Positions 1 through 8,873 of a DNA stretch of 64,000 nt are shown piece after piece (positions within the stretch are counted from its first letter, which is position 1; each line of letters opens with the position of its first letter). The position numbers were made by a program, and so were the translations under genes. Source of the DNA: Raineyella fluvialis (GTDB taxonomy: Bacteria; Actinomycetota; Actinomycetes; Propionibacteriales; Propionibacteriaceae); NCBI RefSeq assembly GCF_009646095.1, contig NZ_CP045725.1, forward strand, positions 1,984,001 through 2,048,000, written 5' to 3'. The notes beneath the pieces are model-generated. The model saw only the letters and a list, made by a program, of their open reading frames with translations. It was not told the origin of the DNA and did not search any database.

Positions 1-744
1 CAGCTGGGCGTTGGGCAGGTGCTCCTCGAAGTACCACGAGGCCTCACGGGGGATCATCCGGTCCTCGCGGCCGTGGACCAGGAGGACCTCCTGCGTGATG
101 GTCGCCAGTTCCTCGGGGGAGTAGACCAGCGGGGCCTCGCCGGGCGCGAAGGTCGTCTGGTGGGATCCGCGGACGTCGGGGCGGATGGCAACGGCCGTAC
201 GGTCCTCGCTGATCTCCTGCAGCCGGTCGCCGAGCATGGCCGTGTCATACACGAACCGCCCGATCAGGTCCTGCATGGTCCCGGGCGTCGGGTCGTTGTA
301 GAACGTGATCATCCGGATCAGGTCCTCGGTCGGGGAGACCGGCGCTCCTCCGCTACCCATCAGGATCGCCCGGTCGAAGCGCTCCGGTGCTTCCAGCAGA
401 AGTCGCAGCGTGATCATGCCGCCCATCGAGTTGCCGACCACGTGGACCTTCTCCAGGCCCAGCTCGTCGAGCAGATCGAGGACAGAGGCGGCTCTGGCCG
501 CAACCGTCGCAGGGATCCCCGGCGGCAGGTCGGGATGCTCGGAGTCGGCGAAGCCCAGCAGGTCCGGGGCGACATGGCGCCAGGCGGGCATCGACTGCAG
601 CAGACTGAGCCAGTTGGACAACGCGCCGGCGCCCGGGCCCGAGCCGTGCAGCCACAGGATGGTCGGCGCGGTCGGATCGCCTGCCTCGTAGACGCGCAAC
701 CGGTGGCCGCCCGCGACCACATCACGCGAGAGGATGCCGCTCAT
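1..744 (-). CDS. Meta-cleavage product hydrolase (alpha/beta hydrolase), partial
   Basis: C-C bond hydrolase that would act on the ring-opened product of the neighbouring extradiol dioxygenase, releasing a carboxylic acid and a 2-hydroxydienoate. The 248 codons visible are open to the left edge, so the C-terminus with the catalytic His lies outside. Seen: the oxyanion-region motif LHGSGPGAGALSNW (about residues 32-45), typical of BphD/HsaD/MhpC-type enzymes, the nucleophile elbow GNSMGG with Ser106, and the acid-residue region LLVHGRED near the edge. The ATG at 744 overlaps the stop of the dioxygenase (ATGA), indicating translational coupling. Family is confident; substrate is not known. Confidence 0.85.
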   Translation of the reverse strand, partial: MSGILSRDVVAGGHRLRVYEAGDPTAPTILWLHGSGPGAGALSNWLSLLQSMPAWRHVAPDLLGFADSEHPDLPPGIPATVAARAASVLDLLDELGLEKVHVVGNSMGGMITLRLLLEAPERFDRAILMGSGGAPVSPTEDLIRMITFYNDPTPGTMQDLIGRFVYDTAMLGDRLQEISEDRTAVAIRPDVRGSHQTTFAPGEAPLVYSPEELATITQEVLLVHGREDRMIPREASWYFEEHLPNAQL

Positions 745-1661
745 GCGCCCACGACCTCCGGCTGCTCGACCGGGTGGATGATCGCCGGCGGCGGGAGCTC
801 TCCCGACTCGTTGTGGTGGCCCCAGACGCTGATCGCCTCGAAGCGGTGCGGCCGCGCGTGCTCGTGGTCCACCAGCAGGCCGCCCCAGCCGTACTCGATG
901 TCGAAGGCGGCCGGCGTACGGACGTAGAACGAGGTCATGTGGTCGTTGGTGTGGGTTCCCATGTCCATCTGGATGGTGTGGCCATCGACCTTGAGCAGGT
1001 CGAGTGCGGTGCCGACGTCGTCGAGGGAACGGGTCTCCAGCATCAGGTGCTGCACACCGGTGATCCCGGGGACTTCGGCCATCGCCAGTGAGTGGTGGCG
1101 CGGGTTGCAGTGGTAGAAGTGGATCCGCGGGCCACCGGTGGGCTGGATCTCGTCGGTCAGGGCGAAGCCCAGCAGGTCGCAATAGAAGGCCTCGGACTGT
1201 TCCAGGCTCGGGGTGATCAGCACGATGTGGCCCAGGCCGCCGTCGCCGGTGACGAAGCCGGACATCGGGCGCCCGGGCCGGAAGGTGCTCGGGTAGGTCG
1301 TGATGCCCCAGGCGGCCTCGTTGCGCAGGCCGAAGGGATCGTGGAAGGAGATCAGCTCCACCACGCCACGTTCGGCGGCGAGGTCGGTCTCGCGGACCAC
1401 CTCGACGCCGGCCGTGCGTAGCCGCTGCTCGAGCGCGGCGAGGGCGCGGGAGCTCTCGACCGTCCAGCCGATGTAGGCCAGGTCGTCGCGCTCCCCGGGG
1501 TGGATGGCGAGGCGGTAGGCGGTGTCGTCCATGCGGAGGCGTACGGCACCGTCGGTGCCGCGGGTCGACGCGACCTCGAGGCCCAGGTACGTCGGGCCCC
1601 ACTCGAGCCATTCCTCGTGGCGTGGGGAGGTGAAGCCGGCGTAGCCGAGGGACTGGATCAT
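741..1661 (-). CDS. Type I extradiol ring-cleavage dioxygenase (BphC/HppB-like)
   Basis: A 306-residue, two-domain vicinal-oxygen-chelate dioxygenase that would insert O2 next to the hydroxyls of a catechol. The three Fe(II) ligands are present where the family has them: His145 (GLGHIVL), His205 (GVQHLMLE) and Glu256 (FDIEYGWGG). Length matches 2,3-dihydroxybiphenyl dioxygenases (about 290-310). A strong ribosome site (CAGGAG) lies just before the ATG at 1661. It is the middle gene of the hydroxylase-dioxygenase-hydrolase operon, 47 bp after the hydroxylase stop. The arrangement resembles rhodococcal hppA-hppB-hppC for 3-hydroxyphenylpropionate, but the true catechol is unknown. Confidence 0.9.
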   Translation of the reverse strand: MIQSLGYAGFTSPRHEEWLEWGPTYLGLEVASTRGTDGAVRLRMDDTAYRLAIHPGERDDLAYIGWTVESSRALAALEQRLRTAGVEVVRETDLAAERGVVELISFHDPFGLRNEAAWGITTYPSTFRPGRPMSGFVTGDGGLGHIVLITPSLEQSEAFYCDLLGFALTDEIQPTGGPRIHFYHCNPRHHSLAMAEVPGITGVQHLMLETRSLDDVGTALDLLKVDGHTIQMDMGTHTNDHMTSFYVRTPAAFDIEYGWGGLLVDHEHARPHRFEAISVWGHHNESGELPPPAIIHPVEQPEVVGA

Positions 1662-1708
1662 GGTTGTTCTCCTGGAGGTTCGGGGTCGAATGGGTCAGAA
1701 ACGGGGGA

Positions 1709-3379
1709 TCAGACCGGCGCGTTCGCGCGCAGCGAGCGGGCGAACTCACGCAGGTTCTGCGGGAAGGCGGACGTGGGCTCGGCCGCGTATTCGAGGTTGC
1801 CCCGGGCCGGCGGGACGTCGAGCCCGGTCGGGTCGGCGGCGGCCACGAACCGGTCGGGGCGCAGCACGATGACCTTGGCGCCGTACTTCGTCATCCAGCG
1901 GCGCAGCGTGCCGGTGTGGTCGACGATGGTGTCCGCGTCGCTGCGCGAGTCGCCCGAAGCGACGACGGTGACCATCCGGGCGCCGAGGCGCTCCCAGCCC
2001 GACACCTGGTCGGGCGTCATCGCCTCTCGCGGGTCGGTGTCCAGGCCGAGGACGACGAAGCCCTGCCCGAGCAGGTCGTCCAGCCGGTGGATGATGCCGC
2101 TGGTGGCGTACACCTCCGGCTGCGGGATCATCCGGCCCAGCGCGTTGTTCTTCTGCGGCAGGCCGGTGACCCAGCCGACCTCGAAGCGGTTGGTCGCGGT
2201 GGTCGGCAGCATCTTCTTCGACAGCCCCGGCAGGTGCATCACGTAGGGGCCGAGCGTGTTGCGCAGCTTGATCAGTATGGGGTCGTCGCCCTCGATCAGG
2301 AAGCCAAGCTGCTTGGCCATCTCGGTCATCATCTCCACGTGCGGCGAGCGCTCGGACTGGATCGTGTCGAGGATGTCCTCACCGACCAGTCCCTTGGCGA
2401 CCAGCGCGTACTTCCAGGCCGCGTTCTGGGCGTCGCGGATGGCCGACTGCATGCCCTGCCCGGCCCACGGCGGCATCAGGTGCGCGGCGTCACCGACCAG
2501 GGTGACGTGGCGGCCGCGCCACGCCTCGAGGTGGCGCAGGTGGTGGCTGTAGAACGCCCAGCCCTTCAGCCGGGCATTCGACTCGTCGATGCCCAGCATC
2601 TTCAGCCGAGCCCACACCTTCTCCTCGCTGTCGAAGTCGGAGTCCTTCTCGCCCTCCTGCAGCGGGATCTCCCAGCGGTGGTTGCCCTTGGCCAGCGGGA
2701 TGTCGACGACCGGGCGCTCCGGATCGGACCAGAACACCAGTTCGTTGCACTCCGGCCACCACTTGGTCACCTCGCCGTCGATCACCAGCCAGCGCCGCGG
2801 CCGGGTCTGGCCGATCATGTTGAAGCCCAGTTCCTTGCGCACCTTCGAGCCGCCGCCGTCGGTGCCCAGCACGTTGCGGACCCGGAACCGGTAGTCCGCG
2901 CCATCGGCGTCCTGGGCAGTGATCGTCACGCCGTCGGCGTCCTGGGTCATTCCGGTGAAGGAGTGGCCGAGGCGCAGGTCGATGCTGTCGAAGCGTTCGG
3001 CGTTGCGGCGGATCTCCCGCTCCATGTCGGGCTGGTAGATCATGTACGACGGTGCGTGGCCCAGCCCGCCGTCGGTGAACCCGAGGCGGAAGATGACCTT
3101 CTTGTCGTACGTCTTCCAGGTCAGGGCGCGGGCGATGTCCATGTCGCGCTTGACGACGTCGTCGATGCCGAAGTCCTGGAAGATCCGCATCGTCCAGTCG
3201 TTGACCGTCACGGCGCGAGCGCGGCTGTAGAGGTCCGCGTCCTTCTCCAGCACGATCACGGACACGCCCTGCATGCCCAGGTAGGTCGCGGCCGTCACGC
3301 CGGCCGGCCCGTAGCCGATGATCGCAACGTCTGCATCGAAGGCGGTGGAGCCGTAGGAGGTGGTGGGTTCCTGCGTCAT
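1709..3379 (-). CDS. FAD-dependent aromatic hydroxylase (MhpA/HppA-like)
   Basis: Single-component flavin monooxygenase (556 residues from the chosen start) expected to hydroxylate a monohydroxylated aromatic to a catechol with NAD(P)H and O2. Seen: N-terminal FAD fingerprint GYGPAG (22-27), the DG motif GTDGGGSKVR (172-181) and the GD motif GDAAHLMPP (296-304), plus a thioredoxin-like C-terminal extension as in 3-(3-hydroxyphenyl)propionate hydroxylase and phenol hydroxylases. The ATG at 3379 was preferred over an upstream in-frame ATG at 3418 because AGGA lies at proper spacing and the upstream start would run through the probable TetR operator. First gene of the operon with the extradiol dioxygenase and hydrolase; substrate assignment is inference. 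Confidence 0.87.
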   Translation of the reverse strand: MTQEPTTSYGSTAFDADVAIIGYGPAGVTAATYLGMQGVSVIVLEKDADLYSRARAVTVNDWTMRIFQDFGIDDVVKRDMDIARALTWKTYDKKVIFRLGFTDGGLGHAPSYMIYQPDMEREIRRNAERFDSIDLRLGHSFTGMTQDADGVTITAQDADGADYRFRVRNVLGTDGGGSKVRKELGFNMIGQTRPRRWLVIDGEVTKWWPECNELVFWSDPERPVVDIPLAKGNHRWEIPLQEGEKDSDFDSEEKVWARLKMLGIDESNARLKGWAFYSHHLRHLEAWRGRHVTLVGDAAHLMPPWAGQGMQSAIRDAQNAAWKYALVAKGLVGEDILDTIQSERSPHVEMMTEMAKQLGFLIEGDDPILIKLRNTLGPYVMHLPGLSKKMLPTTATNRFEVGWVTGLPQKNNALGRMIPQPEVYATSGIIHRLDDLLGQGFVVLGLDTDPREAMTPDQVSGWERLGARMVTVVASGDSRSDADTIVDHTGTLRRWMTKYGAKVIVLRPDRFVAAADPTGLDVPPARGNLEYAAEPTSAFPQNLREFARSLRANAPV

Positions 3380-3415
3380 CGAAGGAGTCCTGTTCTGTCC
3401 GGGGACTGGATGGAT

Positions 3416-3434
3416 CATTCCAGTACGATGAATG
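3416..3434. promoter_or_regulatory. Candidate TetR operator
   Basis: An inverted repeat with 5-bp arms, CATTC at 3416-3420 and GAATG at 3430-3434, separated by 9 bp. It lies in the divergent region between the hydroxylase operon (start 3379) and the TetR gene (start 3514), where an autoregulatory operator is expected. Arms are short, so the call rests mainly on position. Confidence 0.4.
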
Positions 3435-3513
3435 TAAGGTGCGTCACATGGGTCGTCAAGAGGGAATGCCGCAGGCCGCCGCGCCGAGACAGGGGACCCG
3501 TAGGATGCGGGCC

Positions 3514-4137
3514 ATGCCCCCTACGCCTCACCAACCCGTCGACCGAGGGCAGCCCTCCCGCGACACGGTCCTCGACACGGCTGAGCGGCTGATGTCCACC
3601 AAGGGTTTCAGTGCCACGAGCATGGCCGAACTGATCAAGGAGTCGGGCGTGCCGTCCAGCTCGATCTACTGGCACTTCTCGTCCAAGGTGGGCGTGCTGG
3701 CCGCGGTGATGGAACGCGGCGAGCAGGCCTTCCTGGACGACGTGGCGGCGGCCGCTGCCCGGCCCGGCCAGGATGATCCCCGCGAGCGGCTGCACGCGGT
3801 CATCGACGGCAGCACCCGCGCCGTTTTCGCGCACCCGGCGTTCCTGAAGCTCTACTTCGCCTTCCTGGTCGGGGCCGAGGAGGAGGCGAGCATCCGGGAG
3901 CGCGTGCGCGCGGTCCGCGAGAAGGGCGTCGCGGGGCTGCGGGCCAATCTCATCGACGCCTACCGGTCCTGGGGGAAGGAGCGCGCCGAACGGGTGGCCG
4001 ACCGGCTGCTGCCGGTCGCCCTCGCCTTTTTCGATGGCATCTTCCTGGCGAGGGAGGCGGGCGAGGTGCCCGACTGGACCGGGGTCGTCGCCGACGTGGT
4101 CAGCAGCCTGCACGCCTTGGCGCTCACGGTCGAGTGA
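3514..4137 (+). CDS. TetR/AcrR-family transcriptional regulator
   Basis: One-domain repressor of 207 residues with an N-terminal helix-turn-helix (RDTVLDTAERLMSTKGFSAT through SSSIYWHFSSKVGVLAAVME, about residues 15-60) and a helical ligand-binding domain. It is divergent from the aromatic hydroxylase operon and is its most likely regulator, probably responding to the aromatic substrate or an intermediate. Start ATG 3514 was chosen for the AGGA at 3502-3505; ATG 3505 and longer upstream starts are possible but would add a low-complexity tail. Effector unknown. Confidence 0.85.
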   Translation: MPPTPHQPVDRGQPSRDTVLDTAERLMSTKGFSATSMAELIKESGVPSSSIYWHFSSKVGVLAAVMERGEQAFLDDVAAAAARPGQDDPRERLHAVIDGSTRAVFAHPAFLKLYFAFLVGAEEEASIRERVRAVREKGVAGLRANLIDAYRSWGKERAERVADRLLPVALAFFDGIFLAREAGEVPDWTGVVADVVSSLHALALTVE

Positions 4138-4547
4138 CGTCCAACACCAGAGCCTGCTGAGGGCACAAGCTGCTCAGTCAAGGGCGAACCGCGGATCGAG
4201 ACCCCGACCGCGGGGCCACTGCCCGAATGGCGCCGATCTCGAAGCGTGATGGGCAGGGTCGAGCCGACCCGTGGCGTCCGGTTCCGCCTGTCACACGAAC
4301 AGATGGACAGACGCGCGCGATGTCTCATCCGCCTGCAGAAGTGTCGATCTATTCAACGAGATAATCGGACTGCGTCGTTGCGGTGGTTCGAGTTCCGCTG
4401 AGACCACCGGAGTGGCGGTCGGAAGGTTCGCTACAGGACGTCTCTCGAGTGGCAGTGCGAGGCGGGCTCTCGTGACGTACACCGGCTAGGTGGCGCTGTC
4501 GCACCCGCCCGTGTCACCTCCGCCCGGCGGGCATCCACTGGATGACG
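4138..4547. other. 410-bp stretch without a recognisable gene
   Basis: Lies between the TetR stop and the stop of the convergent membrane-protein gene. Part of it (about 4280-4420) has visibly lower GC than its surroundings. A 72-codon open frame at 4271-4489 (+) has no recognisable motif and no ribosome site. A weak hairpin CATCC-ACT-GGATG (4532-4544) just beyond the membrane-protein stop may act in termination. Nothing else seen. Confidence 0.5.
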
Positions 4548-5351
4548 CTATTCGGCTGAAACCGTACGACTCAGATAGCGCCACGCCGCGACGGCGCTCA
4601 CCAGGACCACGATCCCGACCATGATGACCGGGGGCAGGACCGCCGCGGCGCTGGTGGCCGTGATGGCCATCACCGCGAGGATGCTGACGCCCATCAGCAC
4701 CGAGAAGACCAACCAGGGCGCTACCCAGAACAGGCCGTGCGCCCTGCCGCGCAGTGCGGCGATGCCGCTGATGACGAAGCCGGGGAGCACGGTCGAGAGG
4801 TCGATCACGTGCACCGGGTTCACCCACAGGCCCGTCTCGACGAGGCTCTGGGGACGTACGCCGGTGATCACGGCCGGCACCACCTCGCGCAGCCACAGCA
4901 GGGCGAAGAGGGACCCGGCGACGATGAGCGTGATGGCTGCGAGCCTCCGTGCGCCACCAATCGGGAAGTGAGTCCCTGCACGGCGCAGTGGCCCGATATG
5001 GAAGATCACCGCCCACACGCACAGACCGAGCACCGCGACATAGACGAGGAACAGTTCGTTCAGGTGCACCGCCATCGCGTAAAGGATGTACGCGTAGATC
5101 AGGTACAGCAGGCTACCGAGCCTGACCAGGCCCGCGCGGAGCGATCCGTGTCGCCAGAGCATGGCCGACGCGACCAGGAAGACCACCGCGAGCAGATTGC
5201 CTACGTCCTGGCCCTTGCCCTGGAGCGCCCAGTTCGGCGTCTCCTGGGCATAGACCCGCGGGTCGAGCAGTCCCGCGATGCTGGCCAGGAGCACGAGCAG
5301 GGCGATGGCACCGGACCAGATCAGAACGGACCGCGACGATTCTGTGCTCAT
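4548..5351 (-). CDS. Polytopic membrane protein of unknown function
   Basis: A 267-residue integral membrane protein with about seven hydrophobic segments (first at roughly residues 9-28, last near 235-258) and an extracytoplasmic loop after the first one (DPRVYAQETPNWALQGKGQD). I do not recognise the family. It stands alone, convergent with the TetR gene, 66 bp from the DUF5302 gene on the same strand. No enzymatic motif seen; a transport or sensing role cannot be asserted. Confidence 0.7.
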   Translation of the reverse strand: MSTESSRSVLIWSGAIALLVLLASIAGLLDPRVYAQETPNWALQGKGQDVGNLLAVVFLVASAMLWRHGSLRAGLVRLGSLLYLIYAYILYAMAVHLNELFLVYVAVLGLCVWAVIFHIGPLRRAGTHFPIGGARRLAAITLIVAGSLFALLWLREVVPAVITGVRPQSLVETGLWVNPVHVIDLSTVLPGFVISGIAALRGRAHGLFWVAPWLVFSVLMGVSILAVMAITATSAAAVLPPVIMVGIVVLVSAVAAWRYLSRTVSAE

Positions 5352-5417
5352 GCCAGCACCGTACGACTGGGGCGCTTCGACGAGCCGGCGCTGTGACGGA
5401 CGACTCGAAGGCGAGGT

Positions 5418-5612
5418 TCAGCTCCCGGACTTGCGCCGGAACTGACGCTTCCCGCCGGCCTTGCCGTGCGGTCCGCCCAGAGAGTTGGGCTGCGGGTCAT
5501 GCGGTGTGCCGGCGTGCGCGCCTGCTCGCTTCGCTTCGAGAGCCTGACGCATCTGCTCCTTGGGGTCGAGCGGGGCCGAGCTGTCGCCCTTAGGCGCTTC
5601 GGGTGTGGTCAT
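5418..5612 (-). CDS. DUF5302 family small protein
   Basis: A 64-residue basic, hydrophilic protein. The middle (PKEQMRQALEAKRAG) and the Gly/Lys/Arg-rich end (HGKAGGKRQFRRKSGS) match the actinobacterial DUF5302 family, small proteins of unknown function ending in a KR-FRRKSG tail. ATG at 5612 was chosen over an in-frame ATG at 5630 because family members start shortly before the acidic/proline stretch. Function unknown. Confidence 0.75.
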   Translation of the reverse strand: MTTPEAPKGDSSAPLDPKEQMRQALEAKRAGAHAGTPHDPQPNSLGGPHGKAGGKRQFRRKSGS

Positions 5613-5677
5613 GGGTCCACTCTGGCACATGACGCCGACAGCCTCCGCCCGCGCCGGTGACCCGGCCCGCCCGGCCT

Positions 5678-6097
5678 CTACTCGGCGAGCCGGTAGCCGC
5701 CGGCCTCCTCCAGTGCGGCGGCGACCTCAGTCGTCGCCACGGGACCGCGGGAACGTACGGTCACCCTTGATGCCCCAGCGGTGACGAGCTGGACCGAGAC
5801 GTCGACCACGCCCTCGAGCCGCCCGACCTCGGCCGAGACGGCGCTGACGCAGTGGCCGCAGGTCATCCCCGTCACCTCGAAGGTCCGGCTTGTCGCCGCG
5901 GTCGTGGTCGTGGTCGTGCCGGTCGTCGGCTCGGCCACGTGGCTGTGACCGGCCTCGCCGGCCCGGTGGCCCTCGCCGTGACCGCCGCAGCCACACCCTC
6001 CACCACCGCAGCCACAGCCACCACCGCCACTCCCGAGCAGGGGCAGGCTGAGGGCCGAGCTGGGCATGTCCAGCCAGTTGGGGGCGTCCTGGGGCAT
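5678..6097 (-). CDS. Cys/Gly-rich protein with heavy-metal-associated domain
   Basis: A 139-residue protein with two parts. Residues 22-45 are a Gly-Cys run (four Cys in CGC pairs) followed by a His-rich stretch (GHGEGHRAGEAGHSH) and a run of Thr. Residues about 71-139 form an HMA domain with the metal-binding motif MTCGHC (78-83), as in CopZ copper chaperones. The start at 6097 has a strong ribosome site (GGAAGGA). The extra N-terminal Cys/His segment is unusual for a chaperone and could add metal-binding capacity. Cu(I) is the expected ligand from the family; not shown here. Confidence 0.8.
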   Translation of the reverse strand: MPQDAPNWLDMPSSALSLPLLGSGGGGCGCGGGGCGCGGHGEGHRAGEAGHSHVAEPTTGTTTTTTAATSRTFEVTGMTCGHCVSAVSAEVGRLEGVVDVSVQLVTAGASRVTVRSRGPVATTEVAAALEEAGGYRLAE

Positions 6098-6294
6098 GAG
6101 AGTCTTCCTTCCGTGGCCGACGGTCCGGCGGTACGAGCTTAAGGGCGGTCGAGAGGGCCTCTCGCCTGGGGGCCGCATCGAGCGCGACCATGGCCGCCGC
6201 CGCCCCGGAGCGTCGGCGGCTCTCGTCCGGGGATGGCTGTGTCCGCGCGGGGTGGCGGGTACCCGAGGGGCAATCGCCGGCCCGGCGAGGCGCC

Positions 6295-6483
6295 CTACAG
6301 CACCGGTCCCTCGCCCCGGTTCACCTTCCCCTCGGACTCGGTGACGTCAGCTGTGCCCTTGAGGTCCTTGGCCCCGTTGGCCTCCAGTTCGTCGATCTCC
6401 TCCTGCGTACGCCGCTCGTCGCGCTCGGCGTCACGGGGTTCCTCGGGCCGCTGCTGATCCTGCGGCTGGTGCTGGTCGCTCAT
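6295..6483 (-). CDS. Small highly charged hypothetical protein
   Basis: A 62-residue, very acidic and Gln/Glu-rich protein without hydrophobic segments, likely disordered. It is supported as a gene by a near-perfect Shine-Dalgarno sequence (AAGGAGGT) just before ATG 6483. It follows the amidohydrolase of the 4-hydroxybenzoate operon and could be its last cistron. No family recognised. Confidence 0.6.
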   Translation of the reverse strand: MSDQHQPQDQQRPEEPRDAERDERRTQEEIDELEANGAKDLKGTADVTESEGKVNRGEGPVL

Positions 6484-6519
6484 CGGACCTCCTTCATCGC
6501 GGGGATACCGCCAGCGTAG

Positions 6520-7579
6520 TCAGCGGGTCGTCGCCCCGGCAGCTGCGGCGGGAGCGGTGCGCGGGACCAGCGCCCTTGCCGTGGCCCCAGGATCGCCTCG
6601 GTCTCCTCCGCCCCCAGGCCGGCCGACCGTACGAACCCCACCGGATCCTTCTCGGCCAGGTCGAACGGGTGGTCGGTGCCCAGCAGCACGTGCTCTGCCC
6701 CGACCGTGGCGACGAGATGGCGCAGGGCGGCGGGCTCGAACACGGCGGTGTCGTAGTACAGCTGGTCGAACAGCTGCGACGGCGGTACCGAGGTCGTGTG
6801 TGCGACGGGCTTGCGTTCCCAGCCCATGTCGAGGCGGCTGCGCAGGTCGCCGAGGCAACCGCCGCCGTGGGCCAGGCAGAGCACCAGCGGCGTACGTTCC
6901 AGCACTCCGCCGAACGCCAGGCGTGCCGCCGCGATCGCCGTCTCCATCGGGTAGCCGAGGAGCTGCGGGAACCAGAAGTCGCCCATCCGCGTCGGATCCG
7001 GCACACCGGAGGGGTGCAGGAAGACGAACGTACGCCGCCCGCTCAGCAGCCCCACAAGGGTTCGTTCACGGCGTCGTCCAGGTCCCGCCCCGCGCCCTGC
7101 GAGCCGATCGCGATCCCGGCGAAGCCGAGCTCGTCCAGGCACCGGCGTGCCTCGTCGACTGCCCCCGACCAACCCAGCGGTACCGAGCCGAGGGGCCGCA
7201 GTCGCTCCGGTGCCGCCGCGCAATAGTCGGCCAAGGCGTCGTTGCCGCGGCGGATCACCTCGGCGACCAGGTCTTCGTCTTCAGCCGTGGTGGCGAAGAG
7301 GAAGGGTGGCAGCGAGACCAGTTCGATGTCGACGCCGGTGGCGTCCATCTCGCGGAGCCGCTCGGTCGGGTCGTGCATGGAGGGGGCCAGCGGCAGCGGG
7401 GCGTTGCGCCCGACGCCGGAGATCCGCGGATCGAGGACGACGATCCTCTCCTCGACCCGGGACAGGTCCGCCAGGCCCTCCTCGGCCAGCCAGCGCAGCA
7501 CCGGCAGCGGCATGGCGTGGGCGTGGACGTCGATCACGGGCCGCGTGGTCGCCGGGCTGGCGTTCACGGGGTGTGGCAT
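6520..7579 (-). pseudogene. ACMSD-like amidohydrolase (decarboxylase), two apparent frameshifts
   Basis: Metal-dependent amidohydrolase related to aminocarboxymuconate-semialdehyde decarboxylase. Seen: N-terminal HxH metal motif VIDVHAHAMPLP, a middle LAHGGGC and a late GTDHPFDLAEKDP. Its paralogue at 41966-43057 is intact and guides the repair. As written, the frame breaks at the C run 7050-7053 (TGGGG should read TGGGGG before CTGCTG) and again at 6585-6588; adding one C at each place restores a continuous protein ending ...ATARALVPRTAPAAAA with stop at 6520. Without the second repair the frame ends at 6480. It follows LigB with a good ribosome site (GGAGGAGA) and would process the ring-cleavage product; that role is inference. 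Confidence 0.8.
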
Positions 7580-7602
7580 GGGTTCTCCTCCAGGGACCTG
7601 GC

Positions 7603-8469
7603 TCAGGGGACGAAGATGCTGGCGGGCGCCTCGGCGGCTTCCCGGTCGTGCGGCTCGTGCAGGACGACGCCCATGCCGTTGATCCATTCGGCGATCGGCT
7701 CGTAGTTCAGCGCGGTCGTCCGTGTCCCCTGCATCGCGGCGGCGCAGGCGACCCAGGCGCGGACCTCGCCGGTGCCGTTGCCGGCCAGCATCAGCTCGTC
7801 GTTGGCGATGTCGAGCAGTTCCGGCGGGCAGCCGAGTTCCAACTGGCGCAGGAACCACAGGTCGAAGTCCTCGTCGATGTCACCGACCCGCGGTTCGCCG
7901 ACGAAGTGCGACAGGCCGCCGGCGCCGACCAGGGCGACCCGGTCCGGGCCGTCGAAGTCGCGGATCGCCGCGCCGACCGCCGCCCCGAAGTCCCACGCTT
8001 GGCGCAGCGTCATCAGCGGGGGAGTGGTGCAGTTCATCACGATCGGCACCAGCGGCAGGTCCATCGTCGGGGACAACTGGTGGTAGACGGTCATGAAGCC
8101 GTGGTCCACGGTCAGTCGGCTCGACACGGAGGGCTGGAACCCGCGCTGCATCGTCCCGGAGAGGATGGCCGTCGCCAGGTCGGGGTGTCCGGGGACAATG
8201 GTCCGCGGGATGCCCAGCCACTTCTCGACCGGCCCCAGGTGCGTCTCGCCGATGCCGACGCTGAGCTGGGGCAGGTTGTCGAGGAAGAAGTTGGTGAAGT
8301 GTTCCCCCGACATCAGCACGACCGCTTGGGCGCCGGATTCCTGCACGCGCTCGCGGACGTAGTCGAGGGCACCGAAGAACCTGTCACGCATGGCCTCGGG
8401 TGCCGACTCGGGGTTCGCGGACATCATCGGCGCGTGGGATGCCGAGTAGCCCAGCACGATCTCAGCCAT
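7603..8469 (-). CDS. ligB: Class III extradiol dioxygenase catalytic subunit (LigB-like)
   Basis: A 288-residue catalytic subunit of a protocatechuate 4,5-dioxygenase-type enzyme. Seen: N-terminal GYSASHAPMM, in which the His is the expected first Fe(II) ligand, GEHFTNFFLDNLPQ, HLGPVEKWLG and VGAGGLSHFVGEP, all typical of the LigB fold. Start ATG 8469 has AGGAGG upstream and overlaps the LigA stop. Together with LigA it would open the ring of protocatechuate (or a relative such as gallate) made by the upstream PobA homologue. Whether cleavage is 4,5 or 2,3 cannot be decided from sequence alone. Confidence 0.85.
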   Translation of the reverse strand: MAEIVLGYSASHAPMMSANPESAPEAMRDRFFGALDYVRERVQESGAQAVVLMSGEHFTNFFLDNLPQLSVGIGETHLGPVEKWLGIPRTIVPGHPDLATAILSGTMQRGFQPSVSSRLTVDHGFMTVYHQLSPTMDLPLVPIVMNCTTPPLMTLRQAWDFGAAVGAAIRDFDGPDRVALVGAGGLSHFVGEPRVGDIDEDFDLWFLRQLELGCPPELLDIANDELMLAGNGTGEVRAWVACAAAMQGTRTTALNYEPIAEWINGMGVVLHEPHDREAAEAPASIFVP

Positions 8470-8873
8470 CAGGCCTCCTGGAAGTCGTGGCCGGTGGCTC
8501 GGCCCGGAACGGATCTGGGAGTGGCGGCAGCGGTGCCGAGGTGGCAGCGGCCGTCGGCGTCGAGGCGCCCGTCGGCCCGGGAGCCGAAGCCGCGCCAGCG
8601 CGCCGGCCCGGTGACCGCGTCGGAGCCGGCCGGGAACAGCACCCGGTAGTCGGCACGCTTCCAGCCGTTGGCCCGGCAGTAGGCGTTGATCAGGACCGGG
8701 TGCACTCCGTGGGTGTGGAAGGCGCCGACGTCGCCGGTCGTCAGCGCCGTACGCTCCTTGTCGGTCAGGTCGTAGCCGTCCACGAGGATGTCGTCGGGAC
8801 GCCGGACCTCGTCCGGATCCTCCAGGCGTCGCAGGTGGTCGAAGATGCATTGCTGCAGTTGGTAGAGGCTCAT
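8469..8873 (-). CDS. ligA: Protocatechuate dioxygenase small subunit (LigA-like)
   Basis: A 134-residue protein with the LigA helical fold: MSLYQLQQCIFDHLRRLEDP followed by DLTDKERTALTTGDVGAFHTHGVHPVLINAYCRANG, the segment that in LigA caps the LigB active site. Start ATG 8873 overlaps the PobA stop (ATGA), and its own stop overlaps the LigB start, so the three genes are coupled. The C-terminal 35 residues are variable and unmatched. Role: non-catalytic partner of LigB. Confidence 0.85.
   Translation of the reverse strand: MSLYQLQQCIFDHLRRLEDPDEVRRPDDILVDGYDLTDKERTALTTGDVGAFHTHGVHPVLINAYCRANGWKRADYRVLFPAGSDAVTGPARWRGFGSRADGRLDADGRCHLGTAAATPRSVPGRATGHDFQEA

Noticed and set aside
1664-3592. 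Long plus-strand open frame (642 codons) opposite the aromatic hydroxylase
   Set aside because: Shadow of the real gene: Val/Gly/Arg/His-rich composition, no motif, no ribosome site. Many similar frames (for example 20.2-21.0 kb, 47.6-49.3 kb and 57.2-60.8 kb) were left out for the same reason.
4271-4489. 72-codon open frame in the 4.1-4.5 kb gap
   Set aside because: No ribosome site, no family resemblance, composition not like its neighbours; too weak to call a gene.
6480-7223. Separate downstream amidohydrolase gene
   Set aside because: It is the C-terminal half of the frameshifted amidohydrolase, as the intact paralogue at 41966-43057 shows.
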